Shown here: in pieces, positions 1-9,044 of the stretch | How positions within the stretch are numbered: the stretch's first letter is position 1 | Layout: every line of letters begins with the position of its first letter | Source of the DNA: Pandoraea vervacti | GTDB lineage: Bacteria; Pseudomonadota; Gammaproteobacteria; Burkholderiales; Burkholderiaceae | DNA: 64,000 nt | Direction of reading: 5' to 3' | Assembly: GCF_000934605.2 (NCBI RefSeq) | Contig: NZ_CP010897.2 | Location: 1,984,001 to 2,048,000 of the forward strand | Program-made: the position numbers and the translations under genes | Notes under the pieces: generated by a model | Databases searched by the model: none | What the model saw: only the letters and a program-made list of their open reading frames with translations | What the model was told of the DNA's origin: nothing

Positions 1-3000
1 GTGGGCGTCGCGGTGTCGATATTCGTGCTTGGGGCGGTGGTCGCCGTTTGGCGCGGTTCAAAGGTCGCGGACAGATCGGGGAGGTCGCGCGCTTCGAGCG
101 CTTCGTGCGGGTCGAGCGAGGGGGGATGCCTGGCGACGGGCGGCTGCGGGGACTTCGGTCCTGAGCGGGAGCGATTCGTCCTGTGGCGCGGATCTCGCTG
201 GCGACGATCTGCCGGGGTTGCGGTGCTGGCGCTGTGCGCGGGCGTGGGTGGTTACTCATGGGCAGCATATCGGGCCGACGTGCGAATGAGCGATCGGTTG
301 CCGGCTGCGCTGGAGGGCCGGGACATCACGGTGACGGGGGTAGTTGCAGGGTTGCCGACGTCCACCGGAGAGGGCCTGCGCTTCGCATTCGACGTCGAGA
401 ACGCGCTCATCGCAAGCGTGCCGGGAGAGGGCGGCGGACCGTGTGACGGGTGTTCTGGCCAGAACGCCTGTGCTCGGCGAGCGCCTCAGGTGCCGCCCGC
501 GTTGCCGCGTGCATCTCGCGCTGCGTCTCGAGTTTTGCGAGATGGGCAAAAGGGGCAACAGGAGCAGCAGGGGCGTGCGGCCGAGTCGGCGTGCCGCGCC
601 GTACGTGTTCCCCGACGAATCGAACTGGTTTGGCCGGGCCGTGCCCCGTTTGGCCGGGGTGAGCCACTTTTTGAGCGGAACGAAAGCGTCGCGACGTGGA
701 GAGGCGGTGAAAAGAGCGCAAAGGGTCTGGCGGAGGCAAAGGGCTTGGAGGGCATAAAGGGCATAAAGGGCACAAGGGATCGAGGAGAGCGGGCGGATCC
801 GGGAGAGCCTGCGGATATCCGCGTACGCGCTGCTGCATTCGACGAACACGCAAACTCGGCGCACGCGGGGCGATTGCCGCGCGCGGGAGAGCGTTGGCAA
901 CTGCCGGTTCGCCTCAAGGTGCCGCGCGGCCTCGCAAATTGGCACGGCACGGACGCCGAGTTGACGGCGCTGGTGAAAGGCGTTCGCGCCTCGGGATATG
1001 TGCGAACGGCATATGGCGGCCGACGCACCACGCACGCGAATGGCGCGTTTCGACTGCAAGGCGCTCCGGTAGCGGGCTATGGATTCGACGCGTGGCGTGA
1101 GCGGCTGCGCGACGATTTCCGGGGGGCGCTCGGACCTTCGGCGAAATATGGCGGTGTGTTGATGGCGCTGGCGCTGGGCGAGCGTGGCGACATTCCGGAC
1201 GACGACTGGCAAGTCTTTGCGGATACTGGTGTGAGCCACCTGTTGGCGATCTCGGGGTTGCATGTATCGCTGGTGGCTGGGGCGCTCGCAGCGATCGTTG
1301 GCGTGCTGTGGCGCCGAACCTGCTACCGCCGCGTCAGTTTGCCGCTTTGGTGGCCGGCGCCGAAGGCGGCGGCCGTGGCGGGTCTCGTGGCCGCCGTCGC
1401 CTATGGTGCGGTTGCCGGTTGGGGTGTGCCCGTCAGACGCGCCGTCGGCATGGTGGCAATCGTTGTCGCGGCACTGCTGAGCGGGCGGTTTGCCGCACCT
1501 TCGTATGTGCTGGCGTGGGCCTTGGCAATCGTTCTGCTGCTCGACCCATGGGCGGTCGTCACGCCGGGACTCTGGCTGTCCTTCGGTGCCGTGACGGCGT
1601 TGGTGATGGCGGCGAAGCGCCCCGAGGTGGCGAACCCGGTGCGGGTGCAGCGGTATGGTCAACGCGATCGCGGCGTGCGACGCGAGGACGCGCCACCGCC
1701 GAGTCTCGCGAAAGTTGACGATGCAAGGGCGTCCAACGCCCCGACAATGCCGCAACGCTGGGGCGCGTCGATGCGCACCCGGTTCGGGCAAGCTGCGCGG
1801 GCACAGTATGCGGTCACGATCGGATTAGTGCCGCTCACGTTGGCATGGTTCGGAACGGTGCCTGTCCTCGGGCCTTTGGCCAATGCGGTCGCAATACCGG
1901 TGATGACGTTGATCGTCACGCCCCTGGCATTGGTGAGCTTGCTGTTGCCCACAGAATTGGCGCACTGGGCGCTTTTCCTGGCGCACGCGGTCGTTACGTG
2001 GCTCGCCGAGTGGTTGCGCACGCTCGCCGCCGTGCCGTGGGCAGTGTGGCGCGCACCGGTCTCGCCCTGGTGGGCGCAAGTCGCCGCGCTGGCGGGCGTG
2101 GTCGCCTGTCTGAGTCCGCTGCCGCAGCGGCTCGCGCGGATTCGCTGGCTTGCGTGCGGCGTTCGCCTTGCGGGCTTCGCACTCATGGGGCCTGCGGTGT
2201 TTGCGTCTTCGCAGCGGCCTGCGGCCGGAGAGTTTCGCGTGACCATGCTCGACGTCGGGCAGGGCAATGCGGTACTGATCGAAACGGCCAGCCGCACTTT
2301 GCTTTTCGACACCGGGCCGCCCTACGGCAGGCGCAGTGATGCCGGCCGGCGCGTGATCGTGCCGTACCTGCGCTCGATTGGGGCGGCAAGACTCGATCGA
2401 CTGGTCGTGAGTCATGCCCATGACGATCATTTCGGGGGAGCGTTGAGCGTATTGCGCGCCTTTCCGTCCGCACAGGTGTTCTCATCGCTGCCCGAAGGGC
2501 ACAGGGCGCGTGGCGCAGCAAAATCGCATCGGACATGTCTCGCCGGTCAGCAATGGACCTGGGATGGCGTGACTTTCCGGTTCCTGCATCCCGACCAGGC
2601 GGCGTTGCGCGAAGGATGGAAGGGGCGTGCGGGGCCTAACAGCGTGAGCTGTGTGCTGCACGTCGCCAACGCCCGGCACAGCGCCTTGCTCGCGGCGGAC
2701 GCCGAAGCCATGCAGGAGCGTGTAATGGTGTCGCGATTCGGATCGACATTGCGCGCGGACATCCTGCTGGCGCCTCACCACGGCAGTTTGACCTCATCGA
2801 CCCCCGCGTTCGTTACTGCGGTGTCGCCCGCGCACGTGGTGTTTCAGACGGGATATCGCAACCGTTTCGGTCATCCGAAGCCCCCGGTGGTGGCACGCTA
2901 TCGCGCGGGTGGGGCACGAATCTGGCAAAGCGTCATGCATGGCGGCGTGCGGTTCGCGACCGGTCCGCACGGGATCGAAGCGCAGGCCTATCGTGAGCAT

Positions 3001-3066
3001 TACCGGCGGTACTGGCATGTGGATTCGACGGAAACCTCTACCGGTACTCGACGAGCGGTTCGCTAG
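1..3066 (+). CDS. comEC: ComEC/Rec2-family DNA uptake channel protein (probably cut at its 5' end)
   Basis: Inner-membrane channel that carries single-stranded DNA into the cytoplasm in natural transformation. The frame is open from the first base, so the GTG at position 1 may not be the real start. The order is: a hydrophobic N-terminus, a DUF4131-like OB-fold region (about 95-350), the multi-spanning Competence domain (about 375-720) with the signature LLAISGLHVSL near residue 414, and a C-terminal metallo-beta-lactamase-like domain from about 745 with DVGQGN, FDTG and the metal-ligand-like HAHDDHFGG near residue 805. Length is 1021 aa against roughly 750-850 usual. The extra length comes from a low-complexity Arg/Gly/Glu-rich stretch inside the OB-fold region (about 145-275) and a second polar insert at about 540-590. 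The family is certain; whether it still works in DNA uptake is inference. Confidence 0.9.
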   Translation: MGVAVSIFVLGAVVAVWRGSKVADRSGRSRASSASCGSSEGGCLATGGCGDFGPERERFVLWRGSRWRRSAGVAVLALCAGVGGYSWAAYRADVRMSDRLPAALEGRDITVTGVVAGLPTSTGEGLRFAFDVENALIASVPGEGGGPCDGCSGQNACARRAPQVPPALPRASRAASRVLRDGQKGQQEQQGRAAESACRAVRVPRRIELVWPGRAPFGRGEPLFERNESVATWRGGEKSAKGLAEAKGLEGIKGIKGTRDRGERADPGEPADIRVRAAAFDEHANSAHAGRLPRAGERWQLPVRLKVPRGLANWHGTDAELTALVKGVRASGYVRTAYGGRRTTHANGAFRLQGAPVAGYGFDAWRERLRDDFRGALGPSAKYGGVLMALALGERGDIPDDDWQVFADTGVSHLLAISGLHVSLVAGALAAIVGVLWRRTCYRRVSLPLWWPAPKAAAVAGLVAAVAYGAVAGWGVPVRRAVGMVAIVVAALLSGRFAAPSYVLAWALAIVLLLDPWAVVTPGLWLSFGAVTALVMAAKRPEVANPVRVQRYGQRDRGVRREDAPPPSLAKVDDARASNAPTMPQRWGASMRTRFGQAARAQYAVTIGLVPLTLAWFGTVPVLGPLANAVAIPVMTLIVTPLALVSLLLPTELAHWALFLAHAVVTWLAEWLRTLAAVPWAVWRAPVSPWWAQVAALAGVVACLSPLPQRLARIRWLACGVRLAGFALMGPAVFASSQRPAAGEFRVTMLDVGQGNAVLIETASRTLLFDTGPPYGRRSDAGRRVIVPYLRSIGAARLDRLVVSHAHDDHFGGALSVLRAFPSAQVFSSLPEGHRARGAAKSHRTCLAGQQWTWDGVTFRFLHPDQAALREGWKGRAGPNSVSCVLHVANARHSALLAADAEAMQERVMVSRFGSTLRADILLAPHHGSLTSSTPAFVTAVSPAHVVFQTGYRNRFGHPKPPVVARYRAGGARIWQSVMHGGVRFATGPHGIEAQAYREHYRRYWHVDSTETSTGTRRAVR

Positions 3067-3135
3067 AATGGTCCGGCGAGTGTCATGCGACCTGATGATC
3101 GTGAACGGCAGATGCTCGCGAGGACAGAGAATTCC

Positions 3136-3966
3136 ATGACAAGAGACATCATCCATTTTTCGCACGGCAACGGTTTTCCGGCCGGCGTGTATCGCAAGAT
3201 GCTCGGCGCGCTGGCCGACGAGTACGACGTGCGCGCCATCGATCGCATCGGGCAAGATCCACGCTACCCTGTGACGCCTGGCTGGCGGTATTTGCGAAAT
3301 GAACTGGTCGACACGCTCGAGCGTCAATACGGCGGCGAACCGGTCTGGCTGGTCGGACATTCGCTCGGCGGCTTTCTCAGTCTCATGGCCGCCCTCAAGG
3401 CGCCGCGATGCGTGCGCGGCGTGGTGATGGTAGATTCGCCTATCGTGACGCCCGGCTGGCGCACTCAGATGCTGCGTCTGGGAATGCTGACCGGTCTCTA
3501 CGAACGTATGTCGCCCGCGGGCGTGACGAAAAGGCGCCGCGACCAGTGGCCGGACTGGGAAAGTGCGTGGCAGCATTTTGCGAGTAAGCCCGCATTTGCC
3601 AGTTGGGATCCGGACGTGCTGCGCGACTATATCGACTGCGGAACGCTGCCGACCGGGCAGGGCGATGCGCGGCGTCTGGCGTTCGCACGGGAGATCGAAT
3701 ACCGCATCTATCTGACGCTGCCGCCCTCTCTGGCGGTGCGCGCAATGCGCGGTGTCCCGGTCCCGGTCGGCTTTCTTGCGGGCACGGCGTCGCGGGAATT
3801 GCGCCAGGCGGGGATCGGTGCGACACGCCGGATCGTCGGCACCCATCTGCGCTACGTGCCGGGCACGCACCTTTTCCCGATGGAGCGTCCCTTGGAGACG
3901 GCCACCGCCATCCGGAACATGCTCGCGGAGCTCAAGGGCGAGCACCGTCGTCCTCTGGCTGCCTGA
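3136..3966 (+). CDS. alpha/beta hydrolase
   Basis: Alpha/beta-hydrolase-fold protein of 276 aa and unknown substrate. The nucleophile elbow GHSLGG (Ser) lies near residue 75, an HGNGFPAG oxyanion-type loop near residue 9, and the likely catalytic His is in GTHLFPMERP near the C-terminus. The ATG at 3136 is preferred because GAGGACAGAG lies just upstream and the fold starts right after it; an in-frame ATG at 3085 would add 17 residues with no family resemblance. It follows comEC and precedes pyrG, facing the same way. The intergenic stretch after it carries short CCGGACTGAG repeats but no clear terminator. Confidence 0.8.
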   Translation: MTRDIIHFSHGNGFPAGVYRKMLGALADEYDVRAIDRIGQDPRYPVTPGWRYLRNELVDTLERQYGGEPVWLVGHSLGGFLSLMAALKAPRCVRGVVMVDSPIVTPGWRTQMLRLGMLTGLYERMSPAGVTKRRRDQWPDWESAWQHFASKPAFASWDPDVLRDYIDCGTLPTGQGDARRLAFAREIEYRIYLTLPPSLAVRAMRGVPVPVGFLAGTASRELRQAGIGATRRIVGTHLRYVPGTHLFPMERPLETATAIRNMLAELKGEHRRPLAA

Positions 3967-4089
3967 ACCGGACCGAGTGAACTGGACTGAGCCGGACTGA
4001 GCCGGGCCCAGAGGCCCGCCGGAGCGCGCCGGTCCTGACGAGACGTCACGCCCGGTGCCTGTCAAGGCCAAAATTTGCCGCGCCGCAGG

Positions 4090-4118
4090 TCGAGGGCAGG
4101 GCCGCTTTCGGGTATAAT
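4090..4118 (+). promoter_or_regulatory. candidate pyrG promoter
   Basis: A perfect TATAAT at 4113-4118 lies 28 bp before the pyrG ATG. A weak -35 (TCGAGG, 4090-4095) sits at the ideal 17-bp spacing. I see no attenuator hairpin with a C-run of the Gram-positive pyrG type. Confidence 0.5.
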
Positions 4119-4145
4119 CCGGCTTTCCCGCGAGCAATTACTGCG

Positions 4146-5804
4146 ATGACCAAATTCGTTTTTGTCACGGGCGGCGTGGTTTCCTCTCTTGGTAAGGGAA
4201 TTGCTGCCGCATCTCTGGCCGCGATTCTCGAATCGCGTGGCCTCAAAGTCACCCTCCTCAAGCTTGATCCCTACATCAACGTCGACCCGGGCACGATGAG
4301 CCCGTTCCAGCACGGCGAGGTGTTTGTGACCGAGGACGGTGCGGAAACCGACCTGGATCTGGGTCACTACGAGCGCTTCATCAGCGCGAAGATGCGTCGT
4401 GCGAACAACTTCACGACGGGCCAGATCTACGAATCGGTGATCCGCAAGGAGCGCCGTGGCGAGTATCTCGGCAAGACCGTTCAGGTCATTCCGCACATCA
4501 CCAATGAAATTCAGGCGTTCGTCGAGCGCGGTGCGCGTTCGACGTGGGACGGCCATCCGGACGTCGCTATCGTCGAAATCGGCGGCACGGTCGGTGACAT
4601 CGAGTCGCTGCCGTTCCTCGAAGCCGCACGTCAGATGAATCTGCGCCTGGGCCGCAACAGCGTGGCCTTCGTGCACCTGACGCTCGTGCCGTACATCGCG
4701 ACGGCGGGCGAGCTCAAGACCAAGCCGACGCAACACAGCGTGCAGAAGCTGCGCGAAATCGGCATTTCGCCCAACGTGCTGCTGTGCCGCGCCGATCGAC
4801 AGATCCCGGAAGACGAGTGCGCCAAGATTTCGCTGTTCGCCAATGTCCCGCAAGACGCCGTGATTTCGGTGTGGGATGTCGACACGATCTACAAGATTCC
4901 GCAAATGCTGCATGACCAGGGCATGGACCGGATCATCTGCGAAGAACTGAAGATCGAAGCCAAGCCGGCGGACCTGTCCATGTGGACGCGTCTGGTCCAC
5001 GCCGTCGAGAACCCGAAGCACGATGTCACGATCGGTATGGTCGGCAAGTACGTCGATCTTACCGAATCGTACAAGTCGCTGATCGAAGCGCTGCGTCACG
5101 CCGCGATCCACACGGAAACGCGCGTGAATATCGAGTACATCGATTCGGAACAGATCGAAAAGGACGGCACCGACGCCCTCAAGCATCTGGACGCGATTCT
5201 GGTGCCGGGCGGCTTCGGTCGTCGCGGTACCGAAGGCAAGATCAAGGCCATTCGATACGCTCGCGAAAATCGCGTGCCGTACCTCGGCATCTGCCTCGGC
5301 ATGCAACTGGCCGTGATCGAATTTGCGCGCGACGTCGCCAATCTGGCCGACGCCAACAGCACGGAATTCGAGCCGGGCACGCCGCATCCGGTCGTTGCAC
5401 TCATCACGGAGTGGCAGGATCGCGACGGCAAGATCGAGCAACGCACCGAAGATTCGGATCTGGGCGGCACGATGCGTCTGGGTTCGCAACGCGTGCCGGT
5501 CAAGGCAGACACGCTGGCTTCGCGCATCTATGGCGAGACGGTCAACGAGCGTCACCGTCACCGTTACGAAGTCAACAATCATTACGTGCCGCAGCTCGAA
5601 GCTGCGGGTCTGGTGATCTCGGCGCGTACGCCGACCGAAAACCTGCCGGAGATGATGGAACTGCCGCAACAGGTGCACCCGTGGTTCGTGGGCGTTCAGT
5701 TCCACCCCGAGTTCACCTCGACGCCGCGCGACGGTCACCCGCTCTTCAAGGCATACGTTGAAGCTGCGCTGGCCGGTCAGCAAGCGCGCAAGAAGGCCGC
5801 CTGA
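4146..5804 (+). CDS. pyrG: CTP synthase
   Basis: Converts UTP to CTP using ATP and glutamine, the last step of pyrimidine nucleotide synthesis. At 552 aa it has the full family length. The N-terminal synthetase domain begins TKFVFVTGGVVSSLGKGI (P-loop) and carries the EIGGTVGDIES signature. The class I glutamine amidotransferase domain (about 300-545) has GICLGMQ with the nucleophile at about Cys383, and the His/Glu pair in VQFHPEFTS. The start is clear from family alignment. It is followed by kdsA after 32 bp, the usual Burkholderiaceae order. Confidence 0.98.
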   Translation: MTKFVFVTGGVVSSLGKGIAAASLAAILESRGLKVTLLKLDPYINVDPGTMSPFQHGEVFVTEDGAETDLDLGHYERFISAKMRRANNFTTGQIYESVIRKERRGEYLGKTVQVIPHITNEIQAFVERGARSTWDGHPDVAIVEIGGTVGDIESLPFLEAARQMNLRLGRNSVAFVHLTLVPYIATAGELKTKPTQHSVQKLREIGISPNVLLCRADRQIPEDECAKISLFANVPQDAVISVWDVDTIYKIPQMLHDQGMDRIICEELKIEAKPADLSMWTRLVHAVENPKHDVTIGMVGKYVDLTESYKSLIEALRHAAIHTETRVNIEYIDSEQIEKDGTDALKHLDAILVPGGFGRRGTEGKIKAIRYARENRVPYLGICLGMQLAVIEFARDVANLADANSTEFEPGTPHPVVALITEWQDRDGKIEQRTEDSDLGGTMRLGSQRVPVKADTLASRIYGETVNERHRHRYEVNNHYVPQLEAAGLVISARTPTENLPEMMELPQQVHPWFVGVQFHPEFTSTPRDGHPLFKAYVEAALAGQQARKKAA

Positions 5805-5836
5805 GACGCGCAGCGAGCGAGAGACAAGGAGTTCCC

Positions 5837-6691
5837 ATGAAACTGTGCGGTTTCGACGTTGGCCTGGATAAGCCGTTTTTCCTGATTGCGGGTACCTGCG
5901 TCGTCGAGTCGGAGCAAATGACGATCGACGTCGCGGGTCAGCTCAAGGAAATCACGAGCGCGCTCGGCATTCCTTTCATCTACAAGTCGTCGTTCGACAA
6001 GGCGAATCGCAGCTCGGGCAAGTCGTATCGCGGCCCGGGGCGCGAACAGGGCCTGAAGATCCTCGAGGAAGTGCGTCGTCAGCTCGGTGTGCCGGTTCTC
6101 ACGGACGTACACACCGAGGAAGACGTTGCCGTGGCAGCGCCGATCGTCGACGTGTTGCAAACGCCGGCATTCCTGTGCCGCCAGACCGATTTCATCCGTG
6201 CCTGCGCCCAGTCGGGCAAGCCGGTGAACATCAAGAAGGGGCAGTTTCTCGCACCGCACGACATGATCAACGTCATCGACAAGGCGCGCGACGCCGCGCG
6301 TGAAGCCGGCCTGCCCGATGATGTCTTCATGGCCTGCGAGCGTGGCGTTTCGTTCGGCTACAACAATCTCGTCTCGGACATGCGATCGCTTGCGATCATG
6401 CGCGAGACGGGGGCGCCAGTCGTGTTCGATGCCACGCACTCGGTACAGTTGCCCGGCGGGCAGGGCACCAGCTCGGGCGGTCAGCGCGAGTTCGTGCCGG
6501 TGCTCTCGCGCGCAGCCGTTGCCGTGGGCGTGTCGGGTCTGTTCATGGAGACGCACCCGGACCCGGCGTGCGCACTCTCGGATGGCCCTAATGCCGTGCC
6601 GCTCGGGCGCATGCGCGAATTGCTCACCACGCTCAAGACCATTGACGCGGCGGTGAAGCAAGGCGAGTTTCTGGAAAACAATTTCAACTGA
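5837..6691 (+). CDS. kdsA: 3-deoxy-8-phosphooctulonate (KDO-8-P) synthase
   Basis: Condenses phosphoenolpyruvate with arabinose 5-phosphate to make KDO 8-phosphate, the precursor of the inner-core sugar of lipopolysaccharide. At 284 aa it matches the family. Landmarks are IAGTCVVES near the N-terminus, YKSSFDKANRSS, the KSYRGPG active-site loop, LTDVHTEED and the C-terminal METHPDPACALSDGPN segment. A clear AAGGAG site lies 8 bp before the ATG. It sits between pyrG and eno, probably co-transcribed with pyrG. Confidence 0.98.
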   Translation: MKLCGFDVGLDKPFFLIAGTCVVESEQMTIDVAGQLKEITSALGIPFIYKSSFDKANRSSGKSYRGPGREQGLKILEEVRRQLGVPVLTDVHTEEDVAVAAPIVDVLQTPAFLCRQTDFIRACAQSGKPVNIKKGQFLAPHDMINVIDKARDAAREAGLPDDVFMACERGVSFGYNNLVSDMRSLAIMRETGAPVVFDATHSVQLPGGQGTSSGGQREFVPVLSRAAVAVGVSGLFMETHPDPACALSDGPNAVPLGRMRELLTTLKTIDAAVKQGEFLENNFN

Positions 6692-7105
6692 AATGAGACA
6701 CACCGTCCTGGGGCCACTATCAGTACGCCCACAGGACGGGTATAGCGGTCGGACGCCTTGGCAGCATGGCGTCGAATCGTTAAGCTTGTCGCGCAGTGGT
6801 CTTCAGTGGCCGCCGCGAGGGCGAGTTCCGGAGGAGATGCCCGCGTGCAGTACGCCGAGTGCACCGTCGACATCGATGTCATTCCACAGGCCGCCGTGCC
6901 TCATTTCGAGGCGCCGTTGTTCCCCCGTCCACGTATTGCCCCGCCGATGCGCGCACACGATGCGCAGCATCGGTATCCACGTCAGGATTCGGCACGCTGC
7001 CGGTGTACGCTCAGCGCCCGGCGTGAACCTGGCAAATGACGGACGGGATGGCGGCGCGAAGCAGGTTCCCTTTAGCGTTTTTGTCTTATAGATACCGAGG
7101 AATAC
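6692..7105. other. kdsA-eno intergenic region, no firmly supported gene
   Basis: This 414-bp gap is large for an otherwise tight cluster. In many Burkholderia relatives a small DUF1330 gene sits here; I looked in all frames and found no DUF1330-like sequence. The only candidate gene is the weak small ORF at 6845-7039. A GAGGAA ribosome-binding site for eno lies just before 7106. A promoter for eno is likely here but I cannot place one confidently. Confidence 0.6.
6845..7039 (+). CDS. possible small protein, 64 aa
   Basis: Not recognised. A GTG codon at 6845 is preceded by GGAGGAG (6830-6836) with a spacing of 8 nt, which is ideal. The predicted protein starts MQYAECTVDIDVIPQAAV and ends in an Arg-rich tail. 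The first 35 codons favour G/C at position three, as real genes here do; the second half looks less gene-like. There is no signal peptide or membrane segment. It could be a remnant or a chance frame. Confidence 0.25.
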   Translation: MQYAECTVDIDVIPQAAVPHFEAPLFPRPRIAPPMRAHDAQHRYPRQDSARCRCTLSARREPGK

Positions 7106-8389
7106 ATGAGTGCAATCGTAGATATCATCGGGCGCGAAGTGCTGGACTCGCGCGGCAATCCGACGGTCGAGTGCGACGTGCTGCTGGAGTCGGGTGTGAT
7201 GGGCCGCGCGGCAGTGCCGTCGGGCGCGTCGACCGGTTCGCGTGAAGCGATCGAACTGCGTGATGGCGACAAGGAACGTTACCTTGGCAAGGGTGTGCAA
7301 AAGGCGGTCGAGCACATCAACACCGAAATTTCCGAGGCGATCATGGGTCTGGATGCTGCCGAACAGGCCTTCCTGGACAAGACCCTGATCGAACTCGACG
7401 GCACCGACAACAAGTCGCGCCTCGGTGCGAACGCGATGCTCGCCGTGTCGATGGCAGTCGCCAAGGCCGCCGCCGAAGAAGCCGGCCTGCCGCTGTACCG
7501 CTATTTCGGTGGTTCGGGCGCGATGCAAATGCCGGTGCCGATGATGAACATCGTCAACGGCGGTGCGCACGCCAACAACAGCCTGGATATCCAGGAATTC
7601 ATGGTGATGCCGGTCGGTCAGTCGAGCTTCCGTGAAGCGCTGCGCTGCGGCGCGGAGATCTTCCATGCGCTCAAGAAGCTGATCGCCGACAAGGGCATGA
7701 GCACGGCGGTGGGCGACGAAGGCGGTTTCGCACCTAACTTCGCGTCGAACGAGGAGTGCCTGACGACCATCCAGCAAGCCGTGGAAAACGCCGGCTACCG
7801 CCTGGGCGATGACGTGCTGCTCGCGCTGGACTGCGCGTCGACCGAGTTCTTCAAGAACGGCAAGTACGAACTGGCCGGTGAAGGCCTGTCGCTGACCTCG
7901 GAAGAGTTCGCCGACTACCTTGCGAATCTGTGCGACAAGTTCCCGATCGTCTCGATCGAAGACGGCATGTCGGAAGACGACTGGGCCGGCTGGAAGATCC
8001 TGACGGACAAGCTGGGCAAGAAGGTGCAACTGGTCGGCGACGACCTGTTCGTGACCAACACGAAGATCCTGAAGCAAGGCATCGAGCAAGGCGTGGCCAA
8101 CTCGATCCTCATCAAGATCAACCAGATCGGCACGTTGACGGAAACGTTCGCTGCGATCGAGATGGCCAAGCGCGCCGGTTACACGGCAGTCGTGTCGCAT
8201 CGTTCGGGTGAAACCGAAGATTCGACGATCGCCGATATCGCCGTGGGCACGAATGCCGGTCAGATCAAGACCGGTTCGCTCTCGCGCAGCGACCGTATCG
8301 CCAAATACAACCAGCTCCTGCGCATCGAAGAGGATCTCGGCGATATCGCTACGTATCCGGGCAAGGAAACGTTCTACAATCTGCGCTAA
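7106..8389 (+). CDS. eno: enolase
   Basis: Interconverts 2-phosphoglycerate and phosphoenolpyruvate in glycolysis; it is often also a component of the RNA degradosome. At 427 aa it has the normal length. The start MSAIVDIIGREVLDSRGNP is the usual family start and is supported by GAGGAA upstream. Landmarks are PSGASTGSREA, the GDEGGFAPN catalytic loop (Glu), SIEDGMSEDDW with metal ligands, GDDLFVTN, the catalytic Lys in KINQIGTLTE, and the signature SHRSGETEDSTIAD. ftsB follows after about 70 bp. Confidence 0.99.
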   Translation: MSAIVDIIGREVLDSRGNPTVECDVLLESGVMGRAAVPSGASTGSREAIELRDGDKERYLGKGVQKAVEHINTEISEAIMGLDAAEQAFLDKTLIELDGTDNKSRLGANAMLAVSMAVAKAAAEEAGLPLYRYFGGSGAMQMPVPMMNIVNGGAHANNSLDIQEFMVMPVGQSSFREALRCGAEIFHALKKLIADKGMSTAVGDEGGFAPNFASNEECLTTIQQAVENAGYRLGDDVLLALDCASTEFFKNGKYELAGEGLSLTSEEFADYLANLCDKFPIVSIEDGMSEDDWAGWKILTDKLGKKVQLVGDDLFVTNTKILKQGIEQGVANSILIKINQIGTLTETFAAIEMAKRAGYTAVVSHRSGETEDSTIADIAVGTNAGQIKTGSLSRSDRIAKYNQLLRIEEDLGDIATYPGKETFYNLR

Positions 8390-8462
8390 TTCCGTTTCCC
8401 CGGGAAGTTAGGTCCTGATTTCGATCGGATCGGGCTTTCCGGAACTCTTGCCAGGCGAAAGC

Positions 8463-8888
8463 ATGCGAATGGTGACCTTGGTACTGGTGCTGCTCTTGGT
8501 AGTCATCCAGTATCCGCTCTGGTTCGGCCACGGTGGTTGGTTGTACGTGCACGAACTGCGCGACGAGCTGAGCGCCGAACAGCAGAAAAACGAGCAGTTG
8601 AAGGAACGTAACGATCGCCTTGCCGGCGAAGTGCAGGATTTGCAGGACGGCACGGCAGCGATCGAAGAGCGTGCTCGTTTCGAGCTGGGCATGGTCAAGG
8701 ACGGCGAGGTGTTCGTGCAATTCGTGGGCGCCGATGGCGCCAGCGCGCCGCAAGGGGCGTCCGGTACCGATGCGCCCCTAGTCTCGTCGACCGAGCCCGC
8801 CCACAAAACGGTAGCGGCCACGCCGCCACCGCCTCCGTCGCAGACGAAGGGCAAGGAGCGCTCAGGGCATAAGGCTCAGCATCACTAA
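8463..8888 (+). CDS. ftsB: cell division protein FtsB
   Basis: Small bitopic divisome protein that forms the FtsQ-FtsB-FtsL complex. It has one N-terminal membrane segment (about 3-20, MVTLVLVLLLVVIQYPLWFG), then a periplasmic coiled coil (DELSAEQQKNEQLKERNDRL) and a conserved ARFELGMVKDGEVFVQF motif. The family is usually 90-110 aa; this one has 141 because of a polar Ala/Pro/His-rich tail, as in other Burkholderiaceae. ATG 8463 is chosen because the membrane segment follows at once; 8469 is also possible. The eno-ftsB linkage is conserved in proteobacteria. Confidence 0.93.
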   Translation: MRMVTLVLVLLLVVIQYPLWFGHGGWLYVHELRDELSAEQQKNEQLKERNDRLAGEVQDLQDGTAAIEERARFELGMVKDGEVFVQFVGADGASAPQGASGTDAPLVSSTEPAHKTVAATPPPPPSQTKGKERSGHKAQHH

Positions 8889-8937
8889 CCGCCGTGCGCC
8901 GACGTCGGCAATCAAGCGAATTCACGCAGTAGAACGC

Positions 8938-8966
8938 AAAAGGCGCTCCCTCGGGAGCGCCTTTTG
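8938..8966 (+). terminator. rho-independent terminator after ftsB (bidirectional)
   Basis: Hairpin with arms AAAAGGCGCTCCC (8938-8950) and GGGAGCGCCTTTT (8953-8965), flanked by an A-run and a T-run. It can serve ftsB on the plus strand and the convergent lipoprotein gene on the minus strand. Confidence 0.85.
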
Positions 8967-9044
8967 TATTGGGCCGAACTGTATTGGGTCGAACGGATGG
9001 CCTCAACCTGTTTCGGCCCCGTGGGCCCAGGTCGACGTCATTCG

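Noticed and set aside
3966..4030. Repeated CCGGACTGAG with a GGGCC/GGCCC hairpin as a terminator or riboswitch
   Set aside because: Stem is short, no T-run and no known aptamer pattern; too weak to list.
4062..5783. Long minus-strand frame opposite pyrG
   Set aside because: Antisense shadow; pyrG on the plus strand is certain.
6692..7105. Degraded DUF1330 gene expected between kdsA and eno
   Set aside because: No frame shows any DUF1330-like segment, so I cannot support a pseudogene.
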